Shown here in pieces: positions 24,733 to 33,100 of a stretch of 47,282 bases of DNA (positions are counted from its first letter, which is position 1; every line of letters starts with the position of its first letter). The stretch is from an uncultured Phascolarctobacterium sp. (GTDB taxonomy: Bacteria; Bacillota; Negativicutes; Acidaminococcales; Acidaminococcaceae), in the NCBI RefSeq assembly GCF_900753045.1, contig NZ_CAADXO010000006.1:1-47282 (forward strand). Reading direction: 5' to 3'. The notes below the pieces were generated by a model. It made no database searches. It was not told the origin of the DNA and worked only from the letters and a program-made list of their open reading frames with translations. The position numbers were made by a program, and so were the translations under genes.

Positions 24733-25491
24733 TTATTTAACTTCAATAACGATTTCCTGGCCATGCGGAATATCTGGATTCATAGCATCCTTCAGCTCCT
24801 CCGGAGTAACGCCCAAATCCACATTATCCCTAACCTCTACCTGAAAATCAGTACCGGCCGGATAGTTGATATTGCTGCCCTTCATAAAAAGACCGCCAAC
24901 CAGGCTAACTGCAGCAGCAACAGCCACAGCACCGCCATCTGTTTTACCCTTGCCTTCAAGGCCTTTTCTCAACGGAACGCTTACATTGTTCAGCGTCTTG
25001 ATTTCCTTGCCTGCAATACGCAGTACACCCTTTCTGCCAAAGCCGCCTGCCTTTTGCACTTCATATACATAACCCATGCCGACAGTACCTTTGGGAATAA
25101 CTACAACACCGTTGATTATCAGGTTTTCTGTAGTCTTGAACTCCACCTGCTGATTTTTCTTGTGAGTTTTAGAGTTTGCAGGCTCGATAAGCTCAACGTT
25201 AAGCATAGTTTTTTTAGGGATATAAATATGTCCCGGCATAACATTGGCAATTGTCACCTTTTGAGCAGCGGCCTGCTCCTCTTTTTGCTGCAGCGCAAGT
25301 CTTTCCTTAAAAGTCAGCTTCGAAGGATCTGCCTCCTTAGCAGGCATTTCTTCTTCTGCAAACGGGTCGTACTTTTCATCCACATTTACATAGCGGCTTG
25401 ACGGAGCAGCATAAGCCATAGGCAGGCTCAAGCCATTAGCCATCATAATTGCACTGAGGATTGCTGCCGCAAATTTTCCTGTTGTTCTCAT
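24733..25491 (-). CDS. Exported protein of unknown function
   Basis: 252 residues. Starting at ATG 25491 gives a standard signal peptide ending near AYAAPS (about residue 28-31), whereas the longer frame has no start signal. An acidic linker and a Gln/Glu-rich helix (about 55-80) are followed by a beta-rich domain with GVVVIPKGTVGMGYVYEVQKAG, cut here into its key parts: IPKGT and a Gly-rich second half. A Gly/Ala-rich hydrophobic segment (about 190-207) may touch the membrane. The form recalls periplasmic proteins that cap envelope complexes, but I cannot name a family. Single-gene unit with promoter and terminator. Confidence 0.75.
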   Translation of the reverse strand: MRTTGKFAAAILSAIMMANGLSLPMAYAAPSSRYVNVDEKYDPFAEEEMPAKEADPSKLTFKERLALQQKEEQAAAQKVTIANVMPGHIYIPKKTMLNVELIEPANSKTHKKNQQVEFKTTENLIINGVVVIPKGTVGMGYVYEVQKAGGFGRKGVLRIAGKEIKTLNNVSVPLRKGLEGKGKTDGGAVAVAAAVSLVGGLFMKGSNINYPAGTDFQVEVRDNVDLGVTPEELKDAMNPDIPHGQEIVIEVK

Positions 25492-25622
25492 TTTCAAACA
25501 CCTTCCCTTCAATAATTGGGATATCTTGAATACCATCACACCCGGCATTACAGATATCAGAGTAAAATAAAAGCCATTTTTGCGAACATCTCGCGTTGCC
25601 AAAGCATTTTAACTTCTGCTTT

Positions 25623-25651
25623 AATATAATCTTACCATATAAATTGGACAA
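25623..25651 (-). promoter_or_regulatory. Candidate promoter of the 24733 gene
   Basis: Minus strand -35 TTGTCC (25646-25651), 17 bp spacer, -10 TATATT (25623-25628), giving a leader of about 125 nt. Confidence 0.45.
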
Positions 25652-25727
25652 TATCTGTCTATCTTATCTTTCTGTTATAAAATTTTTTATAAATTTTTTG
25701 CGCAATATCACTTTTCTTTTTACCGCT

Positions 25728-25826
25728 AAGCGTCTTTTAAATATGGGGTTATCAATACAGGATGTCGCTAAAGCTACCTTGCTTTCTATTGAGAAGGTCG
25801 AAAAGATTAAAGCGGAGCAAGCTTGA
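25728..25826 (+). pseudogene. C-terminal relic of a PD-(D/E)XK (Rpn-type) nuclease/transposase
   Basis: The last 32 residues of a plus-strand frame, with LLNMGLSIQDVAKATLLS followed by IEKVEKIK, match the usual C-terminal tail of Rpn/PD-(D/E)XK family transposase-like nucleases (a small HTH-like motif). The rest of the ~300-residue protein is missing, and the upstream frame is AT-rich non-coding sequence. I therefore read it as a decayed remnant. Confidence 0.6.
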
Positions 25827-25845
25827 TAAAACATCTCTGCACACA

Positions 25846-25885
25846 AAAAGCATCGTAAGCTACCTCAATAGCCTACGATGCTTTT
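25846..25885. terminator. Bidirectional terminator
   Basis: AAAAGCATCGTA (25846-25857) pairs perfectly with TACGATGCTTTT (25874-25885). It serves the minus-strand 25896 gene and could also have ended the plus-strand relic. Confidence 0.85.
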
Positions 25886-25895
25886 GCTTTCAGCC

Positions 25896-26210
25896 TTATT
25901 TGCTGTGGTGGCAATGACCGCTGGTCTCGCCATTCATGATTTTGCGGAAAACCTCATGCGCTTCGTCTGCGCTCTTGCCGTTCTCCAACGCTTTTTTCAT
26001 ATGCACCATGGCAGTGCGATACTTAGCATGTGCTTCATCCTGCGGAATAGACTCAATGTCCATCGGGTTGAACTCCATTACCTTTTTGAAGATAGCATGG
26101 ATTTCGTCGCTGGATTTGCCTGCCTTTTTAGCAGCCTCTACGTGCTTCATAGCGCTTTCATAACGATGCTTGCCGTGCGGATCAGTCGGAATTTCAAATT
26201 TCGGATGCAT
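25896..26210 (-). CDS. Small duplicated helical protein with His/Cys tail
   Basis: 104 residues. Two copies of a ~33-residue helical unit (about residues 15-46 and 61-92) share the pattern AM-H-x-x-A-GKS-DE-H-x-F-K-x-M. The first is preceded by IPTDPHGK and the second by IPQDEAHAK, so the whole ~48-residue block is duplicated. The tail GHCHHSK could bind a metal ion. No signal peptide is seen. ATG 26210 follows GAGGTG; the longer frame adds 14 residues before that site. I do not know the family. It lies between the relic and cbiZ, with its own terminator. Confidence 0.8.
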   Translation of the reverse strand: MHPKFEIPTDPHGKHRYESAMKHVEAAKKAGKSSDEIHAIFKKVMEFNPMDIESIPQDEAHAKYRTAMVHMKKALENGKSADEAHEVFRKIMNGETSGHCHHSK

Positions 26211-26303
26211 ATTATTCACCTCGCTTCCTTTGATTACAACCATAATATACACTATATTGCCGCTATAAGGTCAAGCACATATTTATATTTTTCTCACCTG
26301 AAA

Positions 26304-27407
26304 CTAGCTCTCTTTTGCAGCAGGATGCAGGCGTTGAGCGATAATTTTGTTGAACTGCTGCTGCCATGACGCCAGCATAGCAGGCAAAGTGCCTTCATTT
26401 ATAATCTCAGCTTCAACATTATATTGCTCTGCAATAGCCTGCAGCAGCTTCTGCCCTGCCATCTGCATTTCTTTGGCGCTGATAAGCTCCCACAAATGCT
26501 GGTCCAGCAGGTGCGCATAGAGCGAAGTATATACCAGCATTATATCTTCCTTGGCCAGCTTTTCGGCTGCCAGCAGATATTCCGGCTTTACTACCGCAGC
26601 ATCCTGCGCACTGTATGCCTGCCACATATCGCCCGGCTTAATGTCAAAGCGTTTGAGGCGGCGGAAAACGTCGTGCTGCTTTACGGGAGTGAGGCCGGAT
26701 TGCTTGGCGAGCGCTTTTTTTACTGCGTTCTTCACGGTTTTGCCGATAAGCTCGCCCAGCTTGGAGTGCTTTCCTGCACCCTCCATGTACAGCTCACTCG
26801 CACTGTTGGCAATGATAATCGTCTGGTCTGTGCCGGAGCCGGTAGCAATACCATTGGAGTATTTGCTGCCCTCCAGCAGCTCCTGAATAGCAGCAGTCTT
26901 GGCCTCGGTGCAGGTCACCAGGGCGCGCGCCATTACGCCTTCCGGCATGTCACAGTCCAACAGCAGCATAATGTTGATGGTGCCGTACTTCACCGGCTTG
27001 GGCTGCGGCTTATAGTAATCCGCAGGGTCACCTGCGCGCCCGCCGTTTGTTTCAATGCCGCCGGTTACGATGGCGGTCACGGTAAGCTCCTTAAAGCTCA
27101 TGGTTTCTATCACGGCATTTTCCATGCTTGCCGCCGTCCCCATGCCGCTCACCTTGTCCGGGTCCAGCGCCAGGCGCTTGGATACAAGGCGCATGTGCTC
27201 CACATAGGTGTCCGCCAGCATTTCGCAGGGCATGCCTGCTCCCTGCTTGGCATCATAATTATATACGGCAGCGTAATCATCATGGTAGCCGCCGTTATAA
27301 AGCGAGGTGCTTAAGATTTTGCGCGCTCCTGCAAAATAGATAACAATGCTTTTATCGTAAAAATAAACCTTATCTCCTGTCGACAAGGTACATAAATGTT
27401 CCGACAT
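26304..27407 (-). CDS. cbiZ: Adenosylcobinamide amidohydrolase (corrinoid salvage)
   Basis: 367 residues. CbiZ removes the aminopropanol side chain of adenosyl-(pseudo)cobinamide to give adenosylcobyric acid, which allows foreign corrinoids to be rebuilt. The diagnostic segment VTGGIETNGGRAGDPADYY lies at about residue 114, then GTINIMLLLD, the CTEAKTAAIQELL helix and ATGSGTDQTIIIA. The protein is longer than the usual CbiZ domain (~220 residues), with an extra ~90-residue helical C-terminal part of unknown use. AAAGGAGG precedes the ATG. It lies directly downstream of a BtuB-like receptor gene, which fits a corrinoid function for the whole locus. Confidence 0.92.
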   Translation of the reverse strand: MSEHLCTLSTGDKVYFYDKSIVIYFAGARKILSTSLYNGGYHDDYAAVYNYDAKQGAGMPCEMLADTYVEHMRLVSKRLALDPDKVSGMGTAASMENAVIETMSFKELTVTAIVTGGIETNGGRAGDPADYYKPQPKPVKYGTINIMLLLDCDMPEGVMARALVTCTEAKTAAIQELLEGSKYSNGIATGSGTDQTIIIANSASELYMEGAGKHSKLGELIGKTVKNAVKKALAKQSGLTPVKQHDVFRRLKRFDIKPGDMWQAYSAQDAAVVKPEYLLAAEKLAKEDIMLVYTSLYAHLLDQHLWELISAKEMQMAGQKLLQAIAEQYNVEAEIINEGTLPAMLASWQQQFNKIIAQRLHPAAKES

Positions 27408-27434
27408 AATCAGCCTCCTTTGATTTTTATTGTT

Positions 27435-27465
27435 ATTATAAGCTATATAGTAATAGTATGGTCAA
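27435..27465 (-). promoter_or_regulatory. Candidate cbiZ promoter with a 19 bp spacer
   Basis: Minus strand -35 TTGACC (27460-27465), 19 bp, -10 TATAAT (27435-27440). The spacer is 2 bp longer than normal, as in promoters turned on by MerR-type activators. No clear MerR dyad is seen, so it may just be a weak promoter. Confidence 0.45.
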
Positions 27466-27481
27466 GAGAATTACAGGTGAA

Positions 27482-27523
27482 AACAGCTCCGAATGCACTG
27501 CGCATGCCGGAGCTGTTTTTTTA
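27482..27523. terminator. Terminator hairpin between the TonB receptor gene and cbiZ
   Basis: AAACAGCTCCG (27482-27492) pairs perfectly with CGGAGCTGTTT (27509-27519). The T tract is longer on the plus strand (seven T) than on the minus strand (four T), so termination of the minus-strand operon may be partial and leave some read-through into cbiZ. Confidence 0.75.
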
Positions 27524-27594
27524 TAAGTTTTTTGAGGTTGCCGCAGCACTGCCATGGCAGCACCGCGGCTGAGTATGAAAAATATGAGAGAGCT
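27522..27594 (-). repeat. 3'-UTR hairpin element, copy 1 (after the TonB receptor gene)
   Basis: About 73 bp, some 90% identical to 39071-39142. On the minus strand it reads AGCTCTCTCATA, a spacer, then GCCGCGGTGCTGC-CATG-GCAGTGCTGCGGC, which folds into a 13 bp hairpin. It begins 11 bp after the stop codon and ends beside the terminator at 27482-27523. See copy 2 for the covariation. Confidence 0.85.
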
Positions 27595-27604
27595 GAAATT
27601 AAAA

Positions 27605-29545
27605 TTAGAAGGTAACCTGCATACCAAGTACGAAGCTGCGGCCCGGCATAGAATACCAGTCACCGGGACGGCCGGTTGCATAAATAACGTGGGTACGCTC
27701 GGAATACATCTTGTCAAACAGGTTGTTGACCTTAGCGTAGATATTGATATTCTTCGTAGGTGCATAGCTTGCACTCATATTGAAGATAGCATAATCATCT
27801 GCCGGCCAGCCGTTCGGGTAATTCGGATTTACACGACGGAAGAAGTAGTAGCCGTCGAGGCCTGCCTTAACCTTGGCATAGTCGTAGTATACGGCGAAGG
27901 TAGCCAGATCCTTCGGTGAATAGCCGTAGCTGTAGGTATCCTCATCTTCGTACTGGTACAGGTGTCCCCAGCCGAGGTTTGCATTCCAGTGCTCGCCCAG
28001 CTGTGTCATAAACTGTGCGTTCCAGCCACGCGACATGCCTTTGGTGTTAACATAGCCGGCAGCGGTAAGACCTATACCGCGTTCGGTTTTGGTTTCAAAC
28101 CAGTTAAAGGTGAAGATATTATAGTCATCAAAGCTCTTGCTGTAGCCGATGGTAGAGGTACGGCCGTAAGCAGGCTTTAAGGATGCGTTACCGTATTGTC
28201 TGTTGGTCAGCTGATACATGCTGGGCAGAATAAAGAAGTCGCTGCGTCCTGCATAAAGAATATCCTTATCGGTAATATCCCAGCTCAGCTTGTAGCTCTT
28301 GGAGGTGTGGCTTTCCAGGGTTGCACCGGTCTGACCGCTGTTGCTGGGGCGATCATAGCGCAGGCCGCCGGACAAGGTTACATGCGGAATAATTTTCCAG
28401 TCATCCTGCACATAATAGGAAGTGTTCTTCATCTTGAAGTTCGCAGACTTACCGTTTGTGCCAACCAACGCTTTAGCAGAGTTGTCCTTGCCGTGAGCAT
28501 AATCTACGCCGAAAACTACATTATGTCTGTTGGTGAGATATGTTACCTGATCACTGATAAAGTCATAGGTATAATCGGCATCGGCGTTGAACAGGGTGTG
28601 ATTGTTCTGCGCATACTGACCTTCGGTGTTGCTGCGGCGATAGGTAAAGCTGTTGCTCCACTTATCCGACAGTGTCAGATCATCCTTGAAGGTGATGGAG
28701 TCGTTTTTATAATCGCCCCTATAGTTGTTATGGTAAATATAATCATAACCATTAAAATCGGATTTAGTCCTGTCATAGCTCAGGCTCAGCTTATGATCCG
28801 CGGTAATATCATAATTTACCTTCAGGCCGACGGATTTGCTGTCGATATCGCTCTGCCATTTTTTACCGGAGCCGTCCTTGAAGTCGCCACTGTGCTTATC
28901 ATCATAATAAACATGGTAGCCAACCTTGCCCTGGCGTCCCTGGGTATTCAGCTTATATTGTCTGGTGCTGAAGTTGCCGGCAGAAACATCAATGCTGGTT
29001 TTGTTGTCGTTAATTTTGCGGGTAATAATATTGATAACACCGCCCTTGGCACCGCTGCCGTAAAGCGTACCGGCACCGCCGCGCAGTACTTCGACGCGTT
29101 CGATATTATCCGTATTATTGGTTAACGCCGCAAAGAAGTAGCCGGAATCGCTGCCCTGGAATTCGTTCACACGGACACCGTCAACCAGAACAACAACTTC
29201 CTTGCTGCCGTTGATGCGGATACCGCTCATGTTGGCATTCATGCCGCCGTTACCGCCATAGTTCATGAACTGTACGCCGGGAACGGTACGCAGTACCTCT
29301 TCCACGCTGCTCATATGCATCTGCTCGATATCCTTACGTGTGATAACGCTGATATCGGCCTTAGCTTCGGTAATTTTTGTCGGGATACGGCTTGCTGTTA
29401 CAACCATAGAGTCAAGCGTAAACTCCATAGTATCCGCATCATCTGCTGCAGTATCGGCAGCAAAAGCATAACCGGCAAAGCTCATAGCCATTATGGAGCT
29501 TGCTGCTGCCAGGCAAAATTTCTTTTTATAAGAGTTTCTCATCAT
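27605..29545 (-). CDS. TonB-dependent outer-membrane receptor, BtuB-like
   Basis: 646 residues. A signal peptide (about 1-29, ending YAFAAD) is followed by a TonB-box-like segment near FTLDSMVVTA (about 43-52), a plug domain (about 55-165, with SVEEVLRTVPGVQ and RINGSKEVVVLVDGVRVN) and a 22-strand barrel ending in MQVTF. Length and plug are close to BtuB. Corrinoid as substrate is an inference from the cobalamin riboswitch at the head of the likely operon and the adjacent cbiZ. AAGGT precedes a double ATG. It lies 27 bp after the YbjN-like gene. The repeat element 27522-27594 follows its stop codon. Confidence 0.92.
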   Translation of the reverse strand: MMRNSYKKKFCLAAASSIMAMSFAGYAFAADTAADDADTMEFTLDSMVVTASRIPTKITEAKADISVITRKDIEQMHMSSVEEVLRTVPGVQFMNYGGNGGMNANMSGIRINGSKEVVVLVDGVRVNEFQGSDSGYFFAALTNNTDNIERVEVLRGGAGTLYGSGAKGGVINIITRKINDNKTSIDVSAGNFSTRQYKLNTQGRQGKVGYHVYYDDKHSGDFKDGSGKKWQSDIDSKSVGLKVNYDITADHKLSLSYDRTKSDFNGYDYIYHNNYRGDYKNDSITFKDDLTLSDKWSNSFTYRRSNTEGQYAQNNHTLFNADADYTYDFISDQVTYLTNRHNVVFGVDYAHGKDNSAKALVGTNGKSANFKMKNTSYYVQDDWKIIPHVTLSGGLRYDRPSNSGQTGATLESHTSKSYKLSWDITDKDILYAGRSDFFILPSMYQLTNRQYGNASLKPAYGRTSTIGYSKSFDDYNIFTFNWFETKTERGIGLTAAGYVNTKGMSRGWNAQFMTQLGEHWNANLGWGHLYQYEDEDTYSYGYSPKDLATFAVYYDYAKVKAGLDGYYFFRRVNPNYPNGWPADDYAIFNMSASYAPTKNINIYAKVNNLFDKMYSERTHVIYATGRPGDWYSMPGRSFVLGMQVTF

Positions 29546-29572
29546 CGATATACCTTCTCAACAATCAAAAAA

Positions 29573-30076
29573 TTATTTGCTCCAGATTTTTTCCATCAGA
29601 GCGGAATAATGCGTATCAAGATGTGCTTTCAGCTGGTCAACCAGAGCAAATACCAATGCCGGGTCGAATTTATCGTCGCCTGCGGGAATACTGAAGGTGA
29701 GGATTACGTTGCCCTGCGGATTGATGCTGTATTTAAGCATATTGAATTCGTTGTTCAGCTCGTTCAAATAGCTTAAGGTTGCAGCCTTCTTTTCCTCGGT
29801 AAGAGTTACCAGATGTGCCTGCAGATAGGTGTAAACGGAATTGTTTACCACGATAAACAGCGGCAAGGTCTGGCCTTCAACCAGCAGTCTGGTGTTGACA
29901 AGCAGGTTTGCTTCGTTAATCTGCAGATATTGCAGACCGCTGATTTCATGCGCATCGGCAAATTCCTTTAAAGCGGTGAGCTTCTTCATTGCCGGGCTTT
30001 CTTCTGCCTTTTCTGCTGCAGCGGTTACTTCTGCTGTTTCTTCCTTAACTTCGGTATCTTTAATTTCTTCAGCCAT
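29573..30076 (-). CDS. YbjN-like / secretion-chaperone-fold protein
   Basis: 167 residues. An acidic, Glu/Ala-rich N-terminal tail (about 1-30) precedes an alpha/beta domain with ISGLQYLQINEANLLVNTRL as its start and a central LPLFIVVNNSVYTYLQ strand pair. The pattern resembles YbjN and type III secretion chaperone folds, known as protein-binding modules, but the match is by eye. There is no signal peptide, so it is cytoplasmic. It lies between the giant autotransporter and the TonB receptor in a likely operon, so a role as chaperone for one of these exported proteins is a reasonable guess. AGGAG lies 11 bp from the ATG. Confidence 0.75.
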   Translation of the reverse strand: MAEEIKDTEVKEETAEVTAAAEKAEESPAMKKLTALKEFADAHEISGLQYLQINEANLLVNTRLLVEGQTLPLFIVVNNSVYTYLQAHLVTLTEEKKAATLSYLNELNNEFNMLKYSINPQGNVILTFSIPAGDDKFDPALVFALVDQLKAHLDTHYSALMEKIWSK

Positions 30077-30112
30077 TATTTTCTATCTCCTGTCACTGAT
30101 TGTTTTATAGTT

Positions 30113-30135
30113 GGCAGGGGCTTGGCGCCCCCGCC
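30113..30135 (-). other. GC-rich hairpin between the autotransporter and YbjN-like gene
   Basis: Minus strand GGCGGGGGC-GCCAA-GCCCCTGCC, nine pairs including one G-U (30127-30135 with 30113-30121). No T tract follows, so it is not a normal terminator. It may protect or process the mRNA between the two genes. No promoter is seen in the 71 bp gap. Confidence 0.6.
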
Positions 30136-30147
30136 TGTAAAATTATT

Positions 30148-33100
30148 TTAGAAAGTAAATCTCAAGCCTGCGTTAACCTTCCAATCCTGCTTGTAATCAC
30201 CGGTCAAGGTCTTGGTTACATCACCGTAGAAGGAAACTTTGTCGCTCAGATCATAGGTACCGCCGACAGTCAGGTCGCACCAGGTGCCGTCGAGGTTGAA
30301 CTCTCTGGTCATGGTTGCGGAGCTGTCGCTGAAGTGAGTATCTACGTCACCGGCAAATTCATGGGACAGGCTCAGACGGGCAAAGTATCTGCCATGCTCA
30401 CTTGCCTGGCCTGCTTCGATACCCAATCTGCCGACAATGCTGGTGAAGGCATCCTGAGAAATGTGGCCTTCCAGAGTACCGGTGCTGTCAAAGTCGCAGC
30501 TGCCCAGTCTGCCGATGGTCAGCTGTGCCTGAGGCTCGAAGTAGCCTGCTGCTTCACTGCCGAAACGTTTGCTGTACTGGCCGGAGAAGCTGAAGCCGTT
30601 AGCCTTGTAGTCACCCTTAACGGTTCTGCCAAGGATATCCTTGGTTTCGAAATCATTGGAAACTCTGCCAACCTTAGCGGTCAGATCAATAAATTCGTTA
30701 TTGCTGATTTCCTTACTGCCGTAGAGGCCCAAGGTGTAGGTCTTAGTATCGCCGCTGCCTGCATAGTAGGAATCATCGCCAGTCATGTAGTCAAAGGCTA
30801 CGCCGACATTCCAGCCGTTGGCCAAGGTCTTGTCATAGCCGACCTGACCTGCCCAGTAGCTGTTCTTGAAGGAGGTGTTGTTGCCGGAATATTTATTCTG
30901 GCCGCCCCAAGTTCTTGCCCAAACGCCCTGGTTGTCTTCACCGTATGCGCCGACGCGAGCTCTGTAAGTGTCGGTTGCAGCATTACGCCAGCCAACCATA
31001 CCGCTCATAATAGCAGCACGGGTATCCTTACTTACCGCATCCTCATCGTACAGCAGCTTAATGCTCTGCTCTGCGGAATCAAGCTTATAGGAGCCGTTGT
31101 TGCCATCCCATTCAATATCGCCGCTCCAGCTTACGTTGGAACCGGTCAGACCGCCGCCGAGCTGCAGTTCAGCCTTTAAGTTGCCGGGGTTCTTTTCTGC
31201 ATCTTTGTAGATGAGCTTGTTTGCCAGGCCCTTGAATGCATCCTCAACGGAATCCTTATCAAAGGTGTTAATGCCGTTGGAGCCGGTTGCCATGATAACC
31301 TGGCTGCCGTCCTTAGCATTGTTGATTACAGTGTCGCCTGCTTTATAAACAATCTTCTTGTCGCCTGCTGCGCGGGTTTCTGCATCTTCGAATTCATGGT
31401 CATAAATAACTCTGATGCTGCCGGACAGAGTGTCGATAGTCAGATTGTTGCTGTCCTTCTGGTAAATCTGGCCTGCGTTATCAGCATTAGTGCCGCCAAC
31501 CAGGTTGGTAACAAAGCTGCCCTTGAACTGCTCGCCGCCCCATACGCTCGGCAGAACGCCCTGCTGCTCGTTGGTCCAGAGTGCGCCGTTCTGCAGCCAC
31601 AGGTTAGCCGCGCCGGTAAAGGTCTTGCTGTCACCTCTTTGAGATACGGTCTTGCCGCCTTCGGGGAATTGGTTATATACAACACCGGTCAGCTTGGAGT
31701 CCTTAGTGGTCAGTCCCAGGTTAACCTCGGTTTCGGTGCAGCAATCTACATAGTTTACTGCGCCTACGGATACAACTACGTTACCGGTAATATCAACCTT
31801 ATTGTTGCCTGCGCCAATTACCTTGCCTGCTGCATCCTTAACGGTATTCATGTTGATGGCACCGCAGGTTGCATAGATTGCGCTATAGCCATTCTTCTTA
31901 TCGGTATCAACGATATTAATTTTGCCTCCGTTAACGTTAATGGTTGCACCGCCGATGTTAGCAAACAGGCCGTTGCCTACACCGGAAATATCTACATTGC
32001 CGTTTACGTTAACAGTACCGCCGGCTGCTCCGCCGTAGCCTGCATGTGCATAAATGCCTGCTGCGCCGTATTCGTTGAAGCCGCCGCGCTTGCCGTCCAG
32101 TACTACCTTCACGTCGCCGTTAACGGTGGTGCTGCCTGCATGGCTGTAAATGCCCATAGTGGAGTTATCACCCTTAACGTCAATATCTACATTGCCATCA
32201 ATGGTCAGATTACCATTGTACTGACGGATAGCCTGTGCGCCCTTGCCGCTCTTTTCGCTATCCAGCTTAATAACCAGCTTGTCAGCCTTAATGGTGCTGT
32301 TTACATCTACGTCCTGAGAAATACCTGCATTGCCCTTGCTTGCTTCGGTTACGTTAACGTTCAGAGTCTTGCCGCTGGCATCAACAGCAGTGTCCTTAAC
32401 AAAGTCCATGCCCTTAGCGCCTTCGCCGCTTACATTGATTGCAGTATTCTCGGTAAATTTATAGGTACCGTCCTTAACTACGCCGCCCATTACATATTCC
32501 AGGTCCTTCAGTCTTTCGCCTGTCAGGGTGGAGTTAAAGATCTTGGCAGTCTGGTTGTCCGGTTCATCGGCAAATTTGATGTTATCGGTACCGCTGCCCT
32601 TACCGGTTTCTTCACTGAAACGGATATCACCGGTTACCATGGTTACGCTGTCGCTGGTCAGACCGCCTGCCAGCTTAACATAACCGTTCAAGTTACGCTC
32701 GCTGCCGTTGGCAGTTGCATAGTTCAAATAGGTCAGCTTGCCTGCCAAAGCATTCAAAGCTGCGCTGATATCGGTTACGCCCTGATTAGAGGTAATCATA
32801 TTAACAACAGAGCCTGCTTCCGCATGCTTGATAACAGTATCGCCTGCAGCATAGCTGGTGCCGTCGCCGCCATGAGCATAGATGATGTTGGTAACGCCGC
32901 TGTAATTATTAATAGTCAGGCTGTTGCTGTCATTTTGATAAATGTTGCCTGCAGCTTCGGCAGTTGCACCGCCTGCCAGCTTGTTGACACGGCTGCCCTT
33001 GAACTGCTCGCCGCCCCATACGCTCGGCAGAACGCCCTGCTGCTCGTTGGTCCAAGTTGCACCGTTTTGCAGCCACAGGTTCGCAGCGCCGGTGAAGGTC

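Noticed and set aside
27435..27465. MerR-controlled promoter of cbiZ
   Set aside because: The 19 bp spacer fits, but no symmetrical binding site is seen in it, so only a promoter candidate is reported.
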